Part shown: positions 1 through 8,012 of the stretch, piece by piece
Layout: each line of letters begins with the position of its first letter
Position numbering within the stretch: position 1 is the first letter of the stretch
Source: an uncultured Rhodobacterales bacterium
GTDB taxonomy: Bacteria > Pseudomonadota > Alphaproteobacteria > Rhodobacterales > Rhodobacteraceae
Assembly: GCA_937901055.1 (NCBI GenBank)
Contig: CALCGO010000451.1
Span: 1-24,512, forward strand
Direction of reading: 5' to 3'
DNA length: 24,512 nt
Made by a program: the position numbers and the translations under genes
Notes under the pieces: generated by a model
The model's input: the letters and a program-made list of their open reading frames with translations, nothing else
Told to the model about the DNA's origin: nothing
Database searches by the model: none

Positions 1-1
1 C

Positions 2-478
2 CCGGGTGAATTGCTGAACGAAATTTGGCGCGTGCTAGCACCCGGAGGGCAGGTGGTTTTCATCGTGCCTAACCGCTCGGGTCTATGGGCGCGGCGGGAT
101 GCGACGCCGTTCGGGTATGGGCGGCCATATAGCCTTTCACAGCTGGAATCGCAGTTGCGAAAGCATCGTTTCCACCCCGAACGACATGTTTCGGCACTAT
201 ATGCACCGCCTAGCCACAAACCCTATTGGTTGAAATCCGCACGATTCTGGGAGGGGGTCGGGAAACGTCTTGATTCCAGTTTGGTTTCCGGAGCGCTTTT
301 GGTTGAAGCAACCAAGCAGATATATGCGGCACCGAAGTCCGGCCTGCGCGAAGCCGTCAAGAAACCCTTGGGTGTGCTTGAAGGACTAGCGAAACCCAAG
401 CCTAAACCCGCGGCGCAGCGATCAGGCAATAGCGATGCAATTGATGCTCGGGAGGGATTCGACGCAGGTGCAGCATGA
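2..478 (+). CDS. Class I SAM-dependent methyltransferase, C-terminal part (5' truncated by window edge)
   Basis: The reading frame is open from base 2, so the true start lies before the window; about 159 residues remain. The segment EIWRVLAPGGQVVFIVPNR is the typical late strand/loop of a methyltransferase-11 type Rossmann fold (the 'R.L.PGG...' step before the final beta strands). The SAM-binding glycine motif and the substrate residues would be in the missing N-terminal part. After the fold comes a family-specific region and a charged, proline/lysine-rich tail (around AKPKPKPAAQ) that looks disordered. The substrate cannot be told from this fragment. It stops at 476-478 (TGA). No clear terminator follows, and the next gene, atpH, begins 255 nt later. 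Assignment to the superfamily is secure; anything more precise is not. Confidence 0.8.
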   Translation, partial: PGELLNEIWRVLAPGGQVVFIVPNRSGLWARRDATPFGYGRPYSLSQLESQLRKHRFHPERHVSALYAPPSHKPYWLKSARFWEGVGKRLDSSLVSGALLVEATKQIYAAPKSGLREAVKKPLGVLEGLAKPKPKPAAQRSGNSDAIDAREGFDAGAA

Positions 479-567
479 TTTTTAGATTTTCCTCTCTAAC
501 AATCGAATATTGCAGGAAATAATCGTGTGCAAAGCGTCGCAGTTTATGGGTGTATTTGGCTTACGCA

Positions 568-597
568 TTGAAATATAACAATAATAATTTCTAGACT
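568..597 (+). promoter_or_regulatory. Candidate sigma70-type promoter for the atp operon
   Basis: TTGAAA (568-573) and TAGACT (592-597) are separated by 18 nt in the AT-rich part of the gap before atpH. The -35 box matches the consensus at five of six positions and the -10 at four of six. A second possible pair, TTGCCT (613-618) and TATCAC (636-641, preceded by TGG like an extended -10), lies downstream and overlaps the palindrome at 622-631. Either could drive atpH. A short hairpin (692-697 with 704-709) lies in the putative leader. Found by inspection only. Confidence 0.35.
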
Positions 598-733
598 AAT
601 GTGACCGATAGCTTGCCTCAAACGTATACGTCTGGTATCACCGCGCGGATTTCAAAGGGTTTGTACTGCGAGCCCGAAACAATAATGCACTCCGGCCACG
701 CAAGGTCGGGCAAACTGGATTGGAAGGATTTAC

Positions 734-1294
734 GTGTCTGACACTAGTTCTTTAACCTCGGGAGTAGCTGGCCGTTACGCGACAGCACTATTCGAAATCG
801 CCAACGAGGCATCAACGCTAGCTGCTGTGGAAGCTGACCTTTCCGCGTTAGAAGCAGCACTTGCTGAAAGCGCCGAACTTCGGGAGTTGATCTCCTCTCC
901 TATATACACACGTGAGCAACAGGCGGCTGTAATGGCTGAATTGTCCAGCCAGATGAACATCTGCATGGAAGTTGCAAACACGATTGCCCTGATGGCATCC
1001 AAGCGTCGTTTGTTTGTATTGCCGGATTTGATTGCTGCTGTGAAAGCACTTGCTGCTGATGCACGCGGGGAAATTTCTGCTGACGTTACTGCCGCCAAGG
1101 CGCTGACGAAAGCACAACAAGAAAGCCTTGCTAAAGCTTTGTCTAAAAGCGCTGGTAAGGACGTCACGATTAATATGTCCGTCGATAATGATATTATCGG
1201 CGGCCTTATTGTTAAAATGGGTTCGAAAATGATCGACACGTCGGTTGCTTCGAAACTCGCTAATCTTCAAAACGCAATGAAAGAGGTCGGATAA
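734..1294 (+). CDS. atpH: F1F0 ATP synthase subunit delta (F1 sector)
   Basis: This 186-aa protein is the peripheral-stalk delta subunit (OSCP homologue) that ties the top of the F1 alpha3beta3 head to the b-type stalk at the inner membrane. The N-terminal helical domain shows the family pattern GRYATALFEIA at residues 13-23, and the C-terminal part carries the conserved GGLIVKMGSKMIDTSVASKL segment near residue 160. The start is GTG at 734, chosen because GGAAGGA (722-728) sits 5 nt upstream and the N-terminus aligns with the family. The stop TAA (1292-1294) overlaps the atpA ATG by one base, so translation of the two is probably coupled. First gene of the F1-only operon atpHAGDC, the arrangement usual in Rhodobacterales, where the F0 genes lie elsewhere. 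Confidence 0.97.
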   Translation: MSDTSSLTSGVAGRYATALFEIANEASTLAAVEADLSALEAALAESAELRELISSPIYTREQQAAVMAELSSQMNICMEVANTIALMASKRRLFVLPDLIAAVKALAADARGEISADVTAAKALTKAQQESLAKALSKSAGKDVTINMSVDNDIIGGLIVKMGSKMIDTSVASKLANLQNAMKEVG

Positions 1295-2832
1295 TGAGCA
1301 TCCAAGCTGCGGAAATTTCTGCAATCCTCAAGGAACAGATCAAGAATTTTGGCCAAGACGCCGAAGTTGCTGAAGTCGGTCGCGTACTATCCGTCGGTGA
1401 CGGTATTGCGCGTGTACACGGCCTAGACAACATTCAGGCTGGCGAAATGGTTGAATTCCCCGGTGGTATCCGCGGAATGGCGCTGAACCTCGAGATCGAC
1501 AACGTTGGTGTTGTTATCTTCGGTTCCGACCGTGACATTAAAGAGGGCGACGTTGTTAAGCGTACGAACTCTATCGTGGACGTGCCCATCGGCGACGGTC
1601 TGCTTGGTCGCGTTGTTGACGGTCTGGGCAACCCGATCGACGGCAAAGGCCCGATCAAAACCTCAAAGCGTTCGCAGGCTGACGTGAAAGCGCCGGGTAT
1701 TATCCCGCGTAAATCGGTTCACGAACCAATGGCGACTGGTATCAAATCTGTTGACGCCCTGATCCCTGTTGGCCGTGGCCAGCGCGAATTGATCATTGGT
1801 GACCGTCAGACTGGTAAAACAGCCGTGGCACTTGATGCGATCCTGAACCAGAAAGCGTATAACGACGCTGCTGGCGACGACGAAAGCAAAAAGCTCTACT
1901 GTGTATATGTTGCTATTGGGCAGAAACGCTCGACTGTTGCGCAGCTTGTTAAGAAGCTAGAAGAAACTGGCGCGATTGAGTATTCGATCGTTGTTGCTGC
2001 AACGGCTTCCGAGCCAGCACCAATGCAGTTCTTGGCACCATACGCAGCGACTGCGATGGCCGAGCACTTCCGCGACAATGGCCGCCACGCTTTGATCATC
2101 TATGATGATTTGTCCAAGCAGGCTGTGTCTTATCGCCAGATGTCCTTGCTTCTTCGTCGTCCACCCGGACGTGAAGCTTACCCAGGCGATGTTTTCTACC
2201 TTCACTCAAGGCTTCTTGAGCGTTCGTGTAAACTGAACGAGGCAAACGGTTCCGGTTCTTTGACGGCGCTGCCGATCATCGAAACCCAAGGTGGCGACGT
2301 TTCGGCGTTTATTCCAACCAACGTGATTTCGATCACTGACGGTCAGATCTTCCTTGAAACCGATTTGTTCAACCAAGGTATCCGCCCTGCGGTTAACACT
2401 GGTCTTTCGGTTTCGCGTGTTGGTTCGTCTGCTCAGACAAACGCAATGAAATCTGTTGCGGGTTCGATCAAACTGGAATTGGCTCAGTATCGCGAGATGG
2501 CTGCGTTCGCCCAGTTCGGTTCCGACCTTGATGCTTCAACCCAAGCGTTGCTTAACCGTGGTGCGCGTTTGACTGAGCTGCTTAAACAGCCACAGTATTC
2601 GCCACTAACCATGGCCGAGCAGGTTATCGTGATTTACGCAGGCACCAAGGGTTACCTTGATGCGGTCGACGTAAAAGACGTGACACGTTTTGAGTCTGGT
2701 CTTCTAGCGCACTTGCGCGCCAAGAATGCTGACCTTCTTGCAGATATCACCAACAACGACCGTAAGGTTAAAGGTGATCTGGAAGATGCAGTGAAAGCAG
2801 CTCTCGAAGCGTTTGCGAAAGATTTCGCGTAA
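1294..2832 (+). CDS. atpA: F1F0 ATP synthase subunit alpha
   Basis: This 512-aa protein is the non-catalytic nucleotide-binding subunit of the F1 head, alternating with beta in an alpha3beta3 ring. Visible in order: the N-terminal beta-barrel (about residues 25-95, with VGDGIARVHGL), the Walker A loop GDRQTGKT (169-176), the central nucleotide-binding domain with LIIYDDLSKQA (Walker B region), and the PAVNTGLSVSRVGSSAQ segment near 365-381, which supplies the arginine that reaches into the beta catalytic site. The length is normal for the family. Its ATG shares one base with the atpH stop (TAATG), and atpG follows after 28 nt with its own Shine-Dalgarno. Codon choice is that of a highly expressed gene. 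Confidence 0.99.
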   Translation: MSIQAAEISAILKEQIKNFGQDAEVAEVGRVLSVGDGIARVHGLDNIQAGEMVEFPGGIRGMALNLEIDNVGVVIFGSDRDIKEGDVVKRTNSIVDVPIGDGLLGRVVDGLGNPIDGKGPIKTSKRSQADVKAPGIIPRKSVHEPMATGIKSVDALIPVGRGQRELIIGDRQTGKTAVALDAILNQKAYNDAAGDDESKKLYCVYVAIGQKRSTVAQLVKKLEETGAIEYSIVVAATASEPAPMQFLAPYAATAMAEHFRDNGRHALIIYDDLSKQAVSYRQMSLLLRRPPGREAYPGDVFYLHSRLLERSCKLNEANGSGSLTALPIIETQGGDVSAFIPTNVISITDGQIFLETDLFNQGIRPAVNTGLSVSRVGSSAQTNAMKSVAGSIKLELAQYREMAAFAQFGSDLDASTQALLNRGARLTELLKQPQYSPLTMAEQVIVIYAGTKGYLDAVDVKDVTRFESGLLAHLRAKNADLLADITNNDRKVKGDLEDAVKAALEAFAKDFA

Positions 2833-2860
2833 TTTTGGCCTAAGGTGAAGGAGTTAGCTT

Positions 2861-3736
2861 ATGGCGAACCTCAAAGACCTAAAAACTAGGATCGACAGTG
2901 TTAAAAGCACTCGTAAGATCACCAAGGCCATGCAGATGGTTGCGGCGGCGAAACTCCGCCGTGCCCAAGAATCCGCCGAAGCTGCGCGTCCTTACGCTCA
3001 GCAAATGGATGTGGTTCTTGGTAACTTGGCTAAAGGGGCTGCCAACAGCCCAACCGCACCGCGCCTTTTGGCTGGTTCGGGCAAGGACGACGTTCACCTG
3101 TTGATCGTCGCTACGTCTGAACGTGGGCTTTGCGGCGGTTTCAACTCGTCAATTGTGAAATTGGCGCGTGTGAAAATCGACGAATTGCGTAAAGCTGGTA
3201 AGACTGTGAAAATCATCACAGTTGGCAAAAAAGGTCGCGAGCAGTTGAAGCGGGAATTCGGCGACAACATGATAAAGCATGTTGATATGTCGGAAGTGAA
3301 AAACGTTGGTTACGTAAATGCGCAAGAAATTGCGACAGATGTTCTGGCGCGTTTCGACGCTGCGGAATATGACGTAGCTACTGTGTTTTTCAGCCGTTTC
3401 CGTACTGTTATGGATCAGACACCGACAGCACTGCAGCTTATCCCTGCCGTGTTCGAGGATGCTGGTGAAGATGCGAGTTCACCGAACTACGATTACGAGC
3501 CGGACGAGGATTCAATTCTTGCTGACTTGTTGCCACGTTCGGTTGCAACGCAGATTTTCACAGCATTGCTTGAGAATGGTGCGTCGGAACAAGGTGCACG
3601 TATGTCCGCGATGGATAGTGCGACACGTAACGCTGGCGACATGATCGATTCCTTGACAATTCAGTATAACCGCTCCCGTCAGGCTGCGATTACAAACGAA
3701 CTTATTGAGATTATTTCGGGCGCGGAAGCGCTCTGA
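2861..3736 (+). CDS. atpG: F1F0 ATP synthase subunit gamma
   Basis: This 291-aa protein is the central rotor shaft that turns inside the alpha3beta3 ring. The two long coiled-coil ends are clear: the N-terminal LKDLKTRIDSVKSTRKITKAM segment followed by MVAAAKLRRAQ, and the C-terminal SAMDSATRNAGDMIDSLTIQYNRSRQAAIT helix. The Rossmann-like middle contains SERGLCGGFNSS. An acidic loop (about residues 203-220, DAGEDASSPNYDYEPDEDS) is of the kind seen in alphaproteobacterial gammas. The ATG at 2861 is preceded by AAGGTGAAGGAG (2840-2851). It lies between atpA and atpD in the F1 operon, 17 nt before atpD. Confidence 0.98.
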   Translation: MANLKDLKTRIDSVKSTRKITKAMQMVAAAKLRRAQESAEAARPYAQQMDVVLGNLAKGAANSPTAPRLLAGSGKDDVHLLIVATSERGLCGGFNSSIVKLARVKIDELRKAGKTVKIITVGKKGREQLKREFGDNMIKHVDMSEVKNVGYVNAQEIATDVLARFDAAEYDVATVFFSRFRTVMDQTPTALQLIPAVFEDAGEDASSPNYDYEPDEDSILADLLPRSVATQIFTALLENGASEQGARMSAMDSATRNAGDMIDSLTIQYNRSRQAAITNELIEIISGAEAL

Positions 3737-3753
3737 TAACTGGAGAAACCAAA

Positions 3754-5178
3754 ATGGCACAAGCTGTAGGTAAAATCACACAGGTAATCGGGGCGGTCGT
3801 CGACGTACAATTCGAAGACGCACTTCCCGCGATCCTTAACGCTCTGGAAACAGAGAACAACGGTAACCGTCTGGTTCTCGAGGTTGCTCAGCACCTCGGG
3901 GAAAACACGGTTCGTACAATTGCGATGGACTCCACCGAGGGTCTTGTTCGTGGCGAACGCGTTACTGACACTGGCGACACCATTAAGGTGCCGGTAGGCG
4001 ACGGTACACTTGGTCGTATCATGAACGTAGTTGGCGAGCCTGTTGATGAACAGGGTCCGGTTAACGTTGAAAAAACACGTTCCATTCACGGCGATGCGCC
4101 AGACTTCGCGGATCAGGCAACTGAATCTGCTATTCTGGTAACAGGCATCAAAGTTGTTGACCTTCTAGCGCCTTATTCAAAAGGTGGTAAAATTGGTCTC
4201 TTCGGTGGTGCGGGTGTTGGTAAAACAGTTCTGATTATGGAATTGATCAACAACATCGCGAAAGTGCACTCCGGCTACTCCGTTTTCGCGGGTGTTGGCG
4301 AGCGTACACGTGAAGGTAACGACCTTTACTACGAAATGGTTGAATCCGGCGTTATCGTTCCAGAAGACCTGACGAAGTCCAAAGTGGCACTTGTTTACGG
4401 TCAGATGAACGAGCCTCCCGGTGCGCGTATGCGTGTTGCTTTGTCCGGTTTGACCGTGGCTGAGGAATTCCGTGACGCAACTGGTACAGACGTTCTGTTC
4501 TTCGTTGATAACATCTTCCGCTTCACACAGGCTGGTTCCGAGGTGTCCGCGCTTCTTGGCCGTATTCCTTCCGCTGTGGGTTACCAGCCAACACTGGCCA
4601 CGGACATGGGTGCGATGCAGGAACGTATTTCCTCCACTAAAGGTGGTGCGATTACTTCCGTGCAGGCGATTTATGTTCCGGCCGATGACCTTACCGACCC
4701 TGCACCTGCGACATCGTTTGCGCACCTTGATGCGACAACCGTTCTTGACCGTGCGATTTCCGAACTTGGTATCTACCCTGCGGTGGATCCACTTGGTTCG
4801 ACATCGCGTATTCTTGACCCGCTTGTGGTTGGTGAAGAGCATTATGAAGTTGCGCGTAACGTTCAGGAAATCCTGCAACGCTACAAATCGCTTCAAGATA
4901 TTATCGCGATTTTGGGCATGGACGAGCTTTCGGAAGAAGACAAACTGGCTGTTTCGCGTGCGCGTAAAATCCAGCGTTTCCTATCGCAGCCGTTCGATGT
5001 GGCCGAAGTGTTCACTGGCTCGCCTGGTATTCAGGTTCCGCTGGAAGACACAATCGACTCGTTCAAACGCGTTGTTGCTGGTGAATTCGATCACTTCCCT
5101 GAGGCAGCCTTCTATATGGTTGGCGGCATCCAGGACGTAATCGAAAAAGCCGAGAAACTGGCAGCAGCAGCTGCTTAA
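3754..5178 (+). CDS. atpD: F1F0 ATP synthase subunit beta (catalytic)
   Basis: This 474-aa protein is the catalytic subunit that makes ATP from ADP and phosphate in the F1 head. Landmarks: an N-terminal beta-barrel, the P-loop GGAGVGKT (151-158), the catalytic glutamate segment GERTREGNDLYYEM (about 185-199), Walker B VLFFVDNIFRF, and the C-terminal MDELSEEDKL lever that touches gamma. The length is canonical. The ATG at 3754 follows a CTGGAGAAACC ribosome-binding stretch. A 239-aa open frame on the other strand at 4177-4896 is an antisense shadow. The next gene, atpC, starts 15 nt after the stop. Confidence 0.99.
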   Translation: MAQAVGKITQVIGAVVDVQFEDALPAILNALETENNGNRLVLEVAQHLGENTVRTIAMDSTEGLVRGERVTDTGDTIKVPVGDGTLGRIMNVVGEPVDEQGPVNVEKTRSIHGDAPDFADQATESAILVTGIKVVDLLAPYSKGGKIGLFGGAGVGKTVLIMELINNIAKVHSGYSVFAGVGERTREGNDLYYEMVESGVIVPEDLTKSKVALVYGQMNEPPGARMRVALSGLTVAEEFRDATGTDVLFFVDNIFRFTQAGSEVSALLGRIPSAVGYQPTLATDMGAMQERISSTKGGAITSVQAIYVPADDLTDPAPATSFAHLDATTVLDRAISELGIYPAVDPLGSTSRILDPLVVGEEHYEVARNVQEILQRYKSLQDIIAILGMDELSEEDKLAVSRARKIQRFLSQPFDVAEVFTGSPGIQVPLEDTIDSFKRVVAGEFDHFPEAAFYMVGGIQDVIEKAEKLAAAAA

Positions 5179-5193
5179 TCGAAAGGTCCAATC

Positions 5194-5592
5194 ATGGCCG
5201 ATACGATGACATTTGATCTGGTTTCGCCGGAGCGTAAACTCGCTTCGGTTGAGGCAACCAGTGTCAACATTCCGGGTATGGAAGGCGATATGACTGCCAT
5301 GCCAAACCACGCTGCGTTCTTGACCACACTGCGCCCCGGCGTTGTGAAGGTTAACAATGGCAACGATGTGACTGAATACGTTGTGACCGGCGGTTTTGCC
5401 GAGGTCTCAGCGGAAGGCACATCTGTGTTGGCGGAACAGGCAATGCCTAAAGCCGAGGCTACCGCCGAAGTTTTGGGTGGCGTTCTGTCTGCGGCAGAAG
5501 CAACGCTGGAAACAGCGGCCGAAGACGGTAAAACGGCAGCTGCGCAGCGCGTTAACGATGTGAAAACTTTGATGGCACAACTCGGCCACTAA
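5194..5592 (+). CDS. atpC: F1F0 ATP synthase subunit epsilon
   Basis: This 132-aa protein is the foot of the rotor that links gamma to the c-ring. The N-terminal beta-sandwich carries the family pattern FDLVSPERKLAS...VNIPGMEGDMTAMPNHAAFLT, and GGFAEVS lies near residue 66. The C-terminal part is two alanine-rich helices (about 90-130) and is short and low in charge, so strong epsilon inhibition is not obvious. In related alphaproteobacteria the zeta subunit is the known F1 inhibitor (established for Paracoccus); no zeta gene is in this window. AAAGG lies just upstream of the ATG at 5194. Last gene of the operon, followed within 30 nt by a strong terminator. Confidence 0.96.
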   Translation: MADTMTFDLVSPERKLASVEATSVNIPGMEGDMTAMPNHAAFLTTLRPGVVKVNNGNDVTEYVVTGGFAEVSAEGTSVLAEQAMPKAEATAEVLGGVLSAAEATLETAAEDGKTAAAQRVNDVKTLMAQLGH

Positions 5593-5617
5593 GGTTTTCA
5601 GCTAAAGACAAATAATT

Positions 5618-5648
5618 GGCCTCGACGTAACTGTCGGGGCCTTTTTTT
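5618..5648 (+). terminator. Rho-independent terminator of atpHAGDC
   Basis: A 9-bp stem (GGCCTCGAC at 5618-5626 with GTCGGGGCC at 5633-5641, one G-U pair) with a 6-nt loop is followed by seven T (5642-5648). It lies 25 nt after the atpC stop and closes the operon before the lectin gene. Confidence 0.92.
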
Positions 5649-5714
5649 GTAGTTAACCCTATTATTACCAAGTTATCTTGTCATATTGGGCGAATAACCA
5701 ATAGATGAGTGAAA

Positions 5715-6062
5715 ATGAAAAAACTGAATAGTCATAGAATAGGGGTGGATTCCGGCCTCGCGCACGGGTTTTCCGATTTTGCAGACGATGGCGAGATGTG
5801 GGACGGAAAAGGCGAGCGCGTGCGGCGCGTGAAAGTTAAGTTCAGCGAACCATTTTTGAAGCCACCCGTTGTACATCTAGGATTTGCGATGTGGGATATT
5901 TCGAATGCTGCGAACACACGCGTGGACCTTGCCGCGGAAGATATTAGCACCAAGGGTTTTACCGCCGTGTTCCAGACATGGGGCGACACGAAGGTCGCCC
6001 GAATGCGCGCGAACTGGTTGGCGATTGGGGAAGTCGAAAACGACGATATCTGGGACGTTTAG
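5715..6062 (+). CDS. Small H-type lectin domain protein
   Basis: This 115-aa protein is a single beta-sandwich resembling the H-type lectin family (Helix pomatia agglutinin / discoidin C-terminal type). The visible family pattern is F.EPFLKPPVVHLGF..WD, then a central R.DL.AEDIST.GFTAVFQTWGDTKVAR..ANWLAIG, which matches the usual strand order. There is no signal peptide or membrane segment, so cytoplasmic location is the simplest reading. H-type lectins bind GalNAc-like sugars in animals; the bacterial ligand is unknown and I do not assign one. The ATG at 5715 is preferred over GTG at 5709 because the GATGAG stretch (5704-5709) sits about 5 nt before it. The stop TAG (6060-6062) overlaps the stop of prs on the other strand. 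Confidence 0.75.
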   Translation: MKKLNSHRIGVDSGLAHGFSDFADDGEMWDGKGERVRRVKVKFSEPFLKPPVVHLGFAMWDISNAANTRVDLAAEDISTKGFTAVFQTWGDTKVARMRANWLAIGEVENDDIWDV

Positions 6063-7075
6063 TTTTCCGGATAGTACGCTTCGTAGATTGGGCCCAAAGT
6101 TGTATTCTTGAACAACGATGAAACCGACGTGCCATTGGCGATGTTCAGCATTGCCTGCGCGAAGATCGGAGCAGTCGGCACGAAGCGAATTTTGTTCGAC
6201 GCCTTAACCGCTGGTGTGGCCAAAATTGAATCTGTGACCACTAGTGATTTAAGCGAGGATTCTTCGATCCGCCCGACAGCAGGCCCGGAGAGAACGCCGT
6301 GCGTGATATAAGCGTGTACCTCTTTGGCGCCTTTTTCCTTAAGCAAATCAGCCGCTTTGCAAAGTGTTCCCGCGGTATCGACGATGTCGTCCACGATTAC
6401 GCAAATCCGGTCTGTCACATCGCCAATCACGGTCATTTCCGCAATCTCGCCCGGTGCGCCACGACGTTTGTCAACAATCGCAAGACCAGCGTCGATACGT
6501 TTCGCCAACTCACGCGCGCGGGCAACGCCGCCAACGTCTGGGGAAACCACGGTGACATCTTGCAGGTTTTTGAAGTGATGCTTCACATCCAGCGCAAAAA
6601 CAGGTGCCGCATAGAGGTTGTCTACCGGGATATCAAAAAACCCTTGAATCTGCGTTGCGTGCAAATCAAGGGTCAGGATACGTTCGATGCCGGCTTCGGC
6701 GATAAGATTTGCCACCAGCTTGGCAGAAATCGGCGTGCGCGCCTTCGTGCGTCGATCTTGGCGAGCATATCCGAAGTAAGGGATAACCGCCGTGATGCGT
6801 TTTGCGGATGAACGGCGAAGCGCGTCGGTAATGATCAGCAGCTCCATCAGATTGTCGTTTGTAGGGTTTGAGGTGGACTGGATGATGAACATATCCTCTC
6901 CACGAATGTTCTCGTAAACCTCGACCCAGATTTCGCTGTCGTTGAAGCGTTCGATGCGGGCATCAGCCAGTTCGACCGGAACCCCTTGATGAATCGTCAT
7001 GCGCTTGGCGATGGCTTCTGCCAAGGGTTTATTCGCGTTGCCGGAGATGAGTTTAGGCGAGTTCGATGTGCTCAT
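6059..7075 (-). CDS. prs: Ribose-phosphate pyrophosphokinase (PRPP synthetase)
   Basis: This 338-aa class I enzyme transfers pyrophosphate from ATP to ribose 5-phosphate, giving PRPP for purine, pyrimidine, histidine, tryptophan and NAD synthesis. Visible motifs: FNDSEIWVEVYENIRGED, PYFGYARQDRR (ATP site), LDLHATQIQGFFDIPVDNL (divalent-cation/ribose region), the flexible VVDKRRG segment and the PRPP loop VIVDDIVDTAGTL. The protein is slightly longer than the 310-320 aa of enteric Prs, as is common in Rhodobacterales. The ATG at 7075 is chosen over an upstream GTG at 7108 because AAGG lies 8 nt before it and the extra residues do not look conserved. The gene diverges from the alpha/beta hydrolase across a 121-nt gap that holds a 10-bp inverted repeat. 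Confidence 0.98.
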   Translation of the reverse strand: MSTSNSPKLISGNANKPLAEAIAKRMTIHQGVPVELADARIERFNDSEIWVEVYENIRGEDMFIIQSTSNPTNDNLMELLIITDALRRSSAKRITAVIPYFGYARQDRRTKARTPISAKLVANLIAEAGIERILTLDLHATQIQGFFDIPVDNLYAAPVFALDVKHHFKNLQDVTVVSPDVGGVARARELAKRIDAGLAIVDKRRGAPGEIAEMTVIGDVTDRICVIVDDIVDTAGTLCKAADLLKEKGAKEVHAYITHGVLSGPAVGRIEESSLKSLVVTDSILATPAVKASNKIRFVPTAPIFAQAMLNIANGTSVSSLFKNTTLGPIYEAYYPEN

Positions 7076-7119
7076 GTGATGGACCTTTTCATGGGCTGTA
7101 GGAATCACTGATCGGTGCT

Positions 7120-7147
7120 TGCGAGGGGTGTAGCAAAACCCCTCGCA
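7120..7147. repeat. Perfect 10-bp inverted repeat in the prs / hydrolase divergent region
   Basis: TGCGAGGGGT (7120-7129) and ACCCCTCGCA (7138-7147) are exact reverse complements around the 8-nt loop GTAGCAAA. The repeat lies 45 nt before the prs ATG (minus strand) and 50 nt before the hydrolase ATG. There is no T run on either side, so it is not an ordinary terminator. It could be an operator for a dimeric regulator or an mRNA-leader hairpin. Function is not shown by sequence. Confidence 0.6.
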
Positions 7148-7196
7148 CTTGCAAAGCCTGTAGGGTAGGACTGAGGGGATTTATTTGGAGGGACTC

Positions 7197-8012
7197 ATGG
7201 CCGTAGAGGTTATTTCAGGGCGAAAAACGGGTATACGATACGGGGGCGAAGGGGAACCAGCGGTGTTGTTGCATTGCTCGCTAGCGCATTCGGGGGCTTG
7301 GGCTGGCGTCATGGCAGGCTTGGCGGATCGCTTGGCGATGGTTGCGATTGACCTGCCGGGGCATGGGGCGACAGAGTTTGATCCGGCACAGGATATTCAG
7401 GATCAAGCTTGCGAAACGACGATTGCCGTTCTGGAGCGGATGGAGGCGCCAGCACATCTTATCGGCCATAGTTTCGGCGCAACCGTGGCGTTGCGGTGTG
7501 CCGTTGAACGGCCAGATCTGGTCGCCAGCGTTTCGATGTACGAACCGGTGTATTTTTCGTTACTAGCGGCAGGCAATCCTGATGCATACGCGCAGGAAAT
7601 GAAGGATGCGGAGGCGTTTGCTAAACACCTTCTGGCCAGCGAATGGCAGCAGGCGGCGGAGGCATTTTTGAATCGTTGGGGCAGTCACGGTGGATTTCAG
7701 GTGATGCCCGAGGCGCAGCAACAGTATATGTTGAAGACCATTCCAATGATTTTGGAGAACACGCATTCGGTGATCGAGGATCGTGTAGGACCGGTGACGT
7801 TGCAGAATATTCGCCAACTGGACATGCCTTGCCTTCTGATGGAAGGGGGACGGTCACCTGAATCCATTCGATTGCTGAACGATCTGCTTGAGGCTGCACT
7901 GCCATCGGTCCAGCGACGTGTCTTTGAAACCACAGGGCATATGGGGCCGCTAAGCCACGCGCCCGAATTCGCGCGCGTGGTGAGGGGATTCTTATTCGCC
8001 GATGATGCGTAA
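7197..8012 (+). CDS. Alpha/beta hydrolase fold protein
   Basis: This 271-aa protein is a complete alpha/beta hydrolase of unknown substrate. The nucleophile elbow is GHSFG (90-94), putting the catalytic serine at about residue 92. The oxyanion-side loop is LLHCSLAHSGAW (24-35), and the strand VAIDLPGHG follows near 49-57. The C-terminal TTGHMGPLSH supplies the expected histidine. A cap domain (about 120-200) separates the elbow from the acid and His. No signal peptide is visible, so it is probably cytoplasmic. The ATG at 7197 follows GGAGG (7187-7191) by 5 nt. An in-frame TTG at 7185 has no better signal. Its last 21 nt overlap the end of the convergent threonine aldolase gene. Confidence 0.9.
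   Translation: MAVEVISGRKTGIRYGGEGEPAVLLHCSLAHSGAWAGVMAGLADRLAMVAIDLPGHGATEFDPAQDIQDQACETTIAVLERMEAPAHLIGHSFGATVALRCAVERPDLVASVSMYEPVYFSLLAAGNPDAYAQEMKDAEAFAKHLLASEWQQAAEAFLNRWGSHGGFQVMPEAQQQYMLKTIPMILENTHSVIEDRVGPVTLQNIRQLDMPCLLMEGGRSPESIRLLNDLLEAALPSVQRRVFETTGHMGPLSHAPEFARVVRGFLFADDA

Noticed and set aside
4177..4896. 239-codon open frame on the minus strand inside atpD
   Set aside because: Antisense shadow of a highly biased coding gene: no ribosome site, and an amino acid mix rich in Cys/Arg/His/Asn unlike a real protein.
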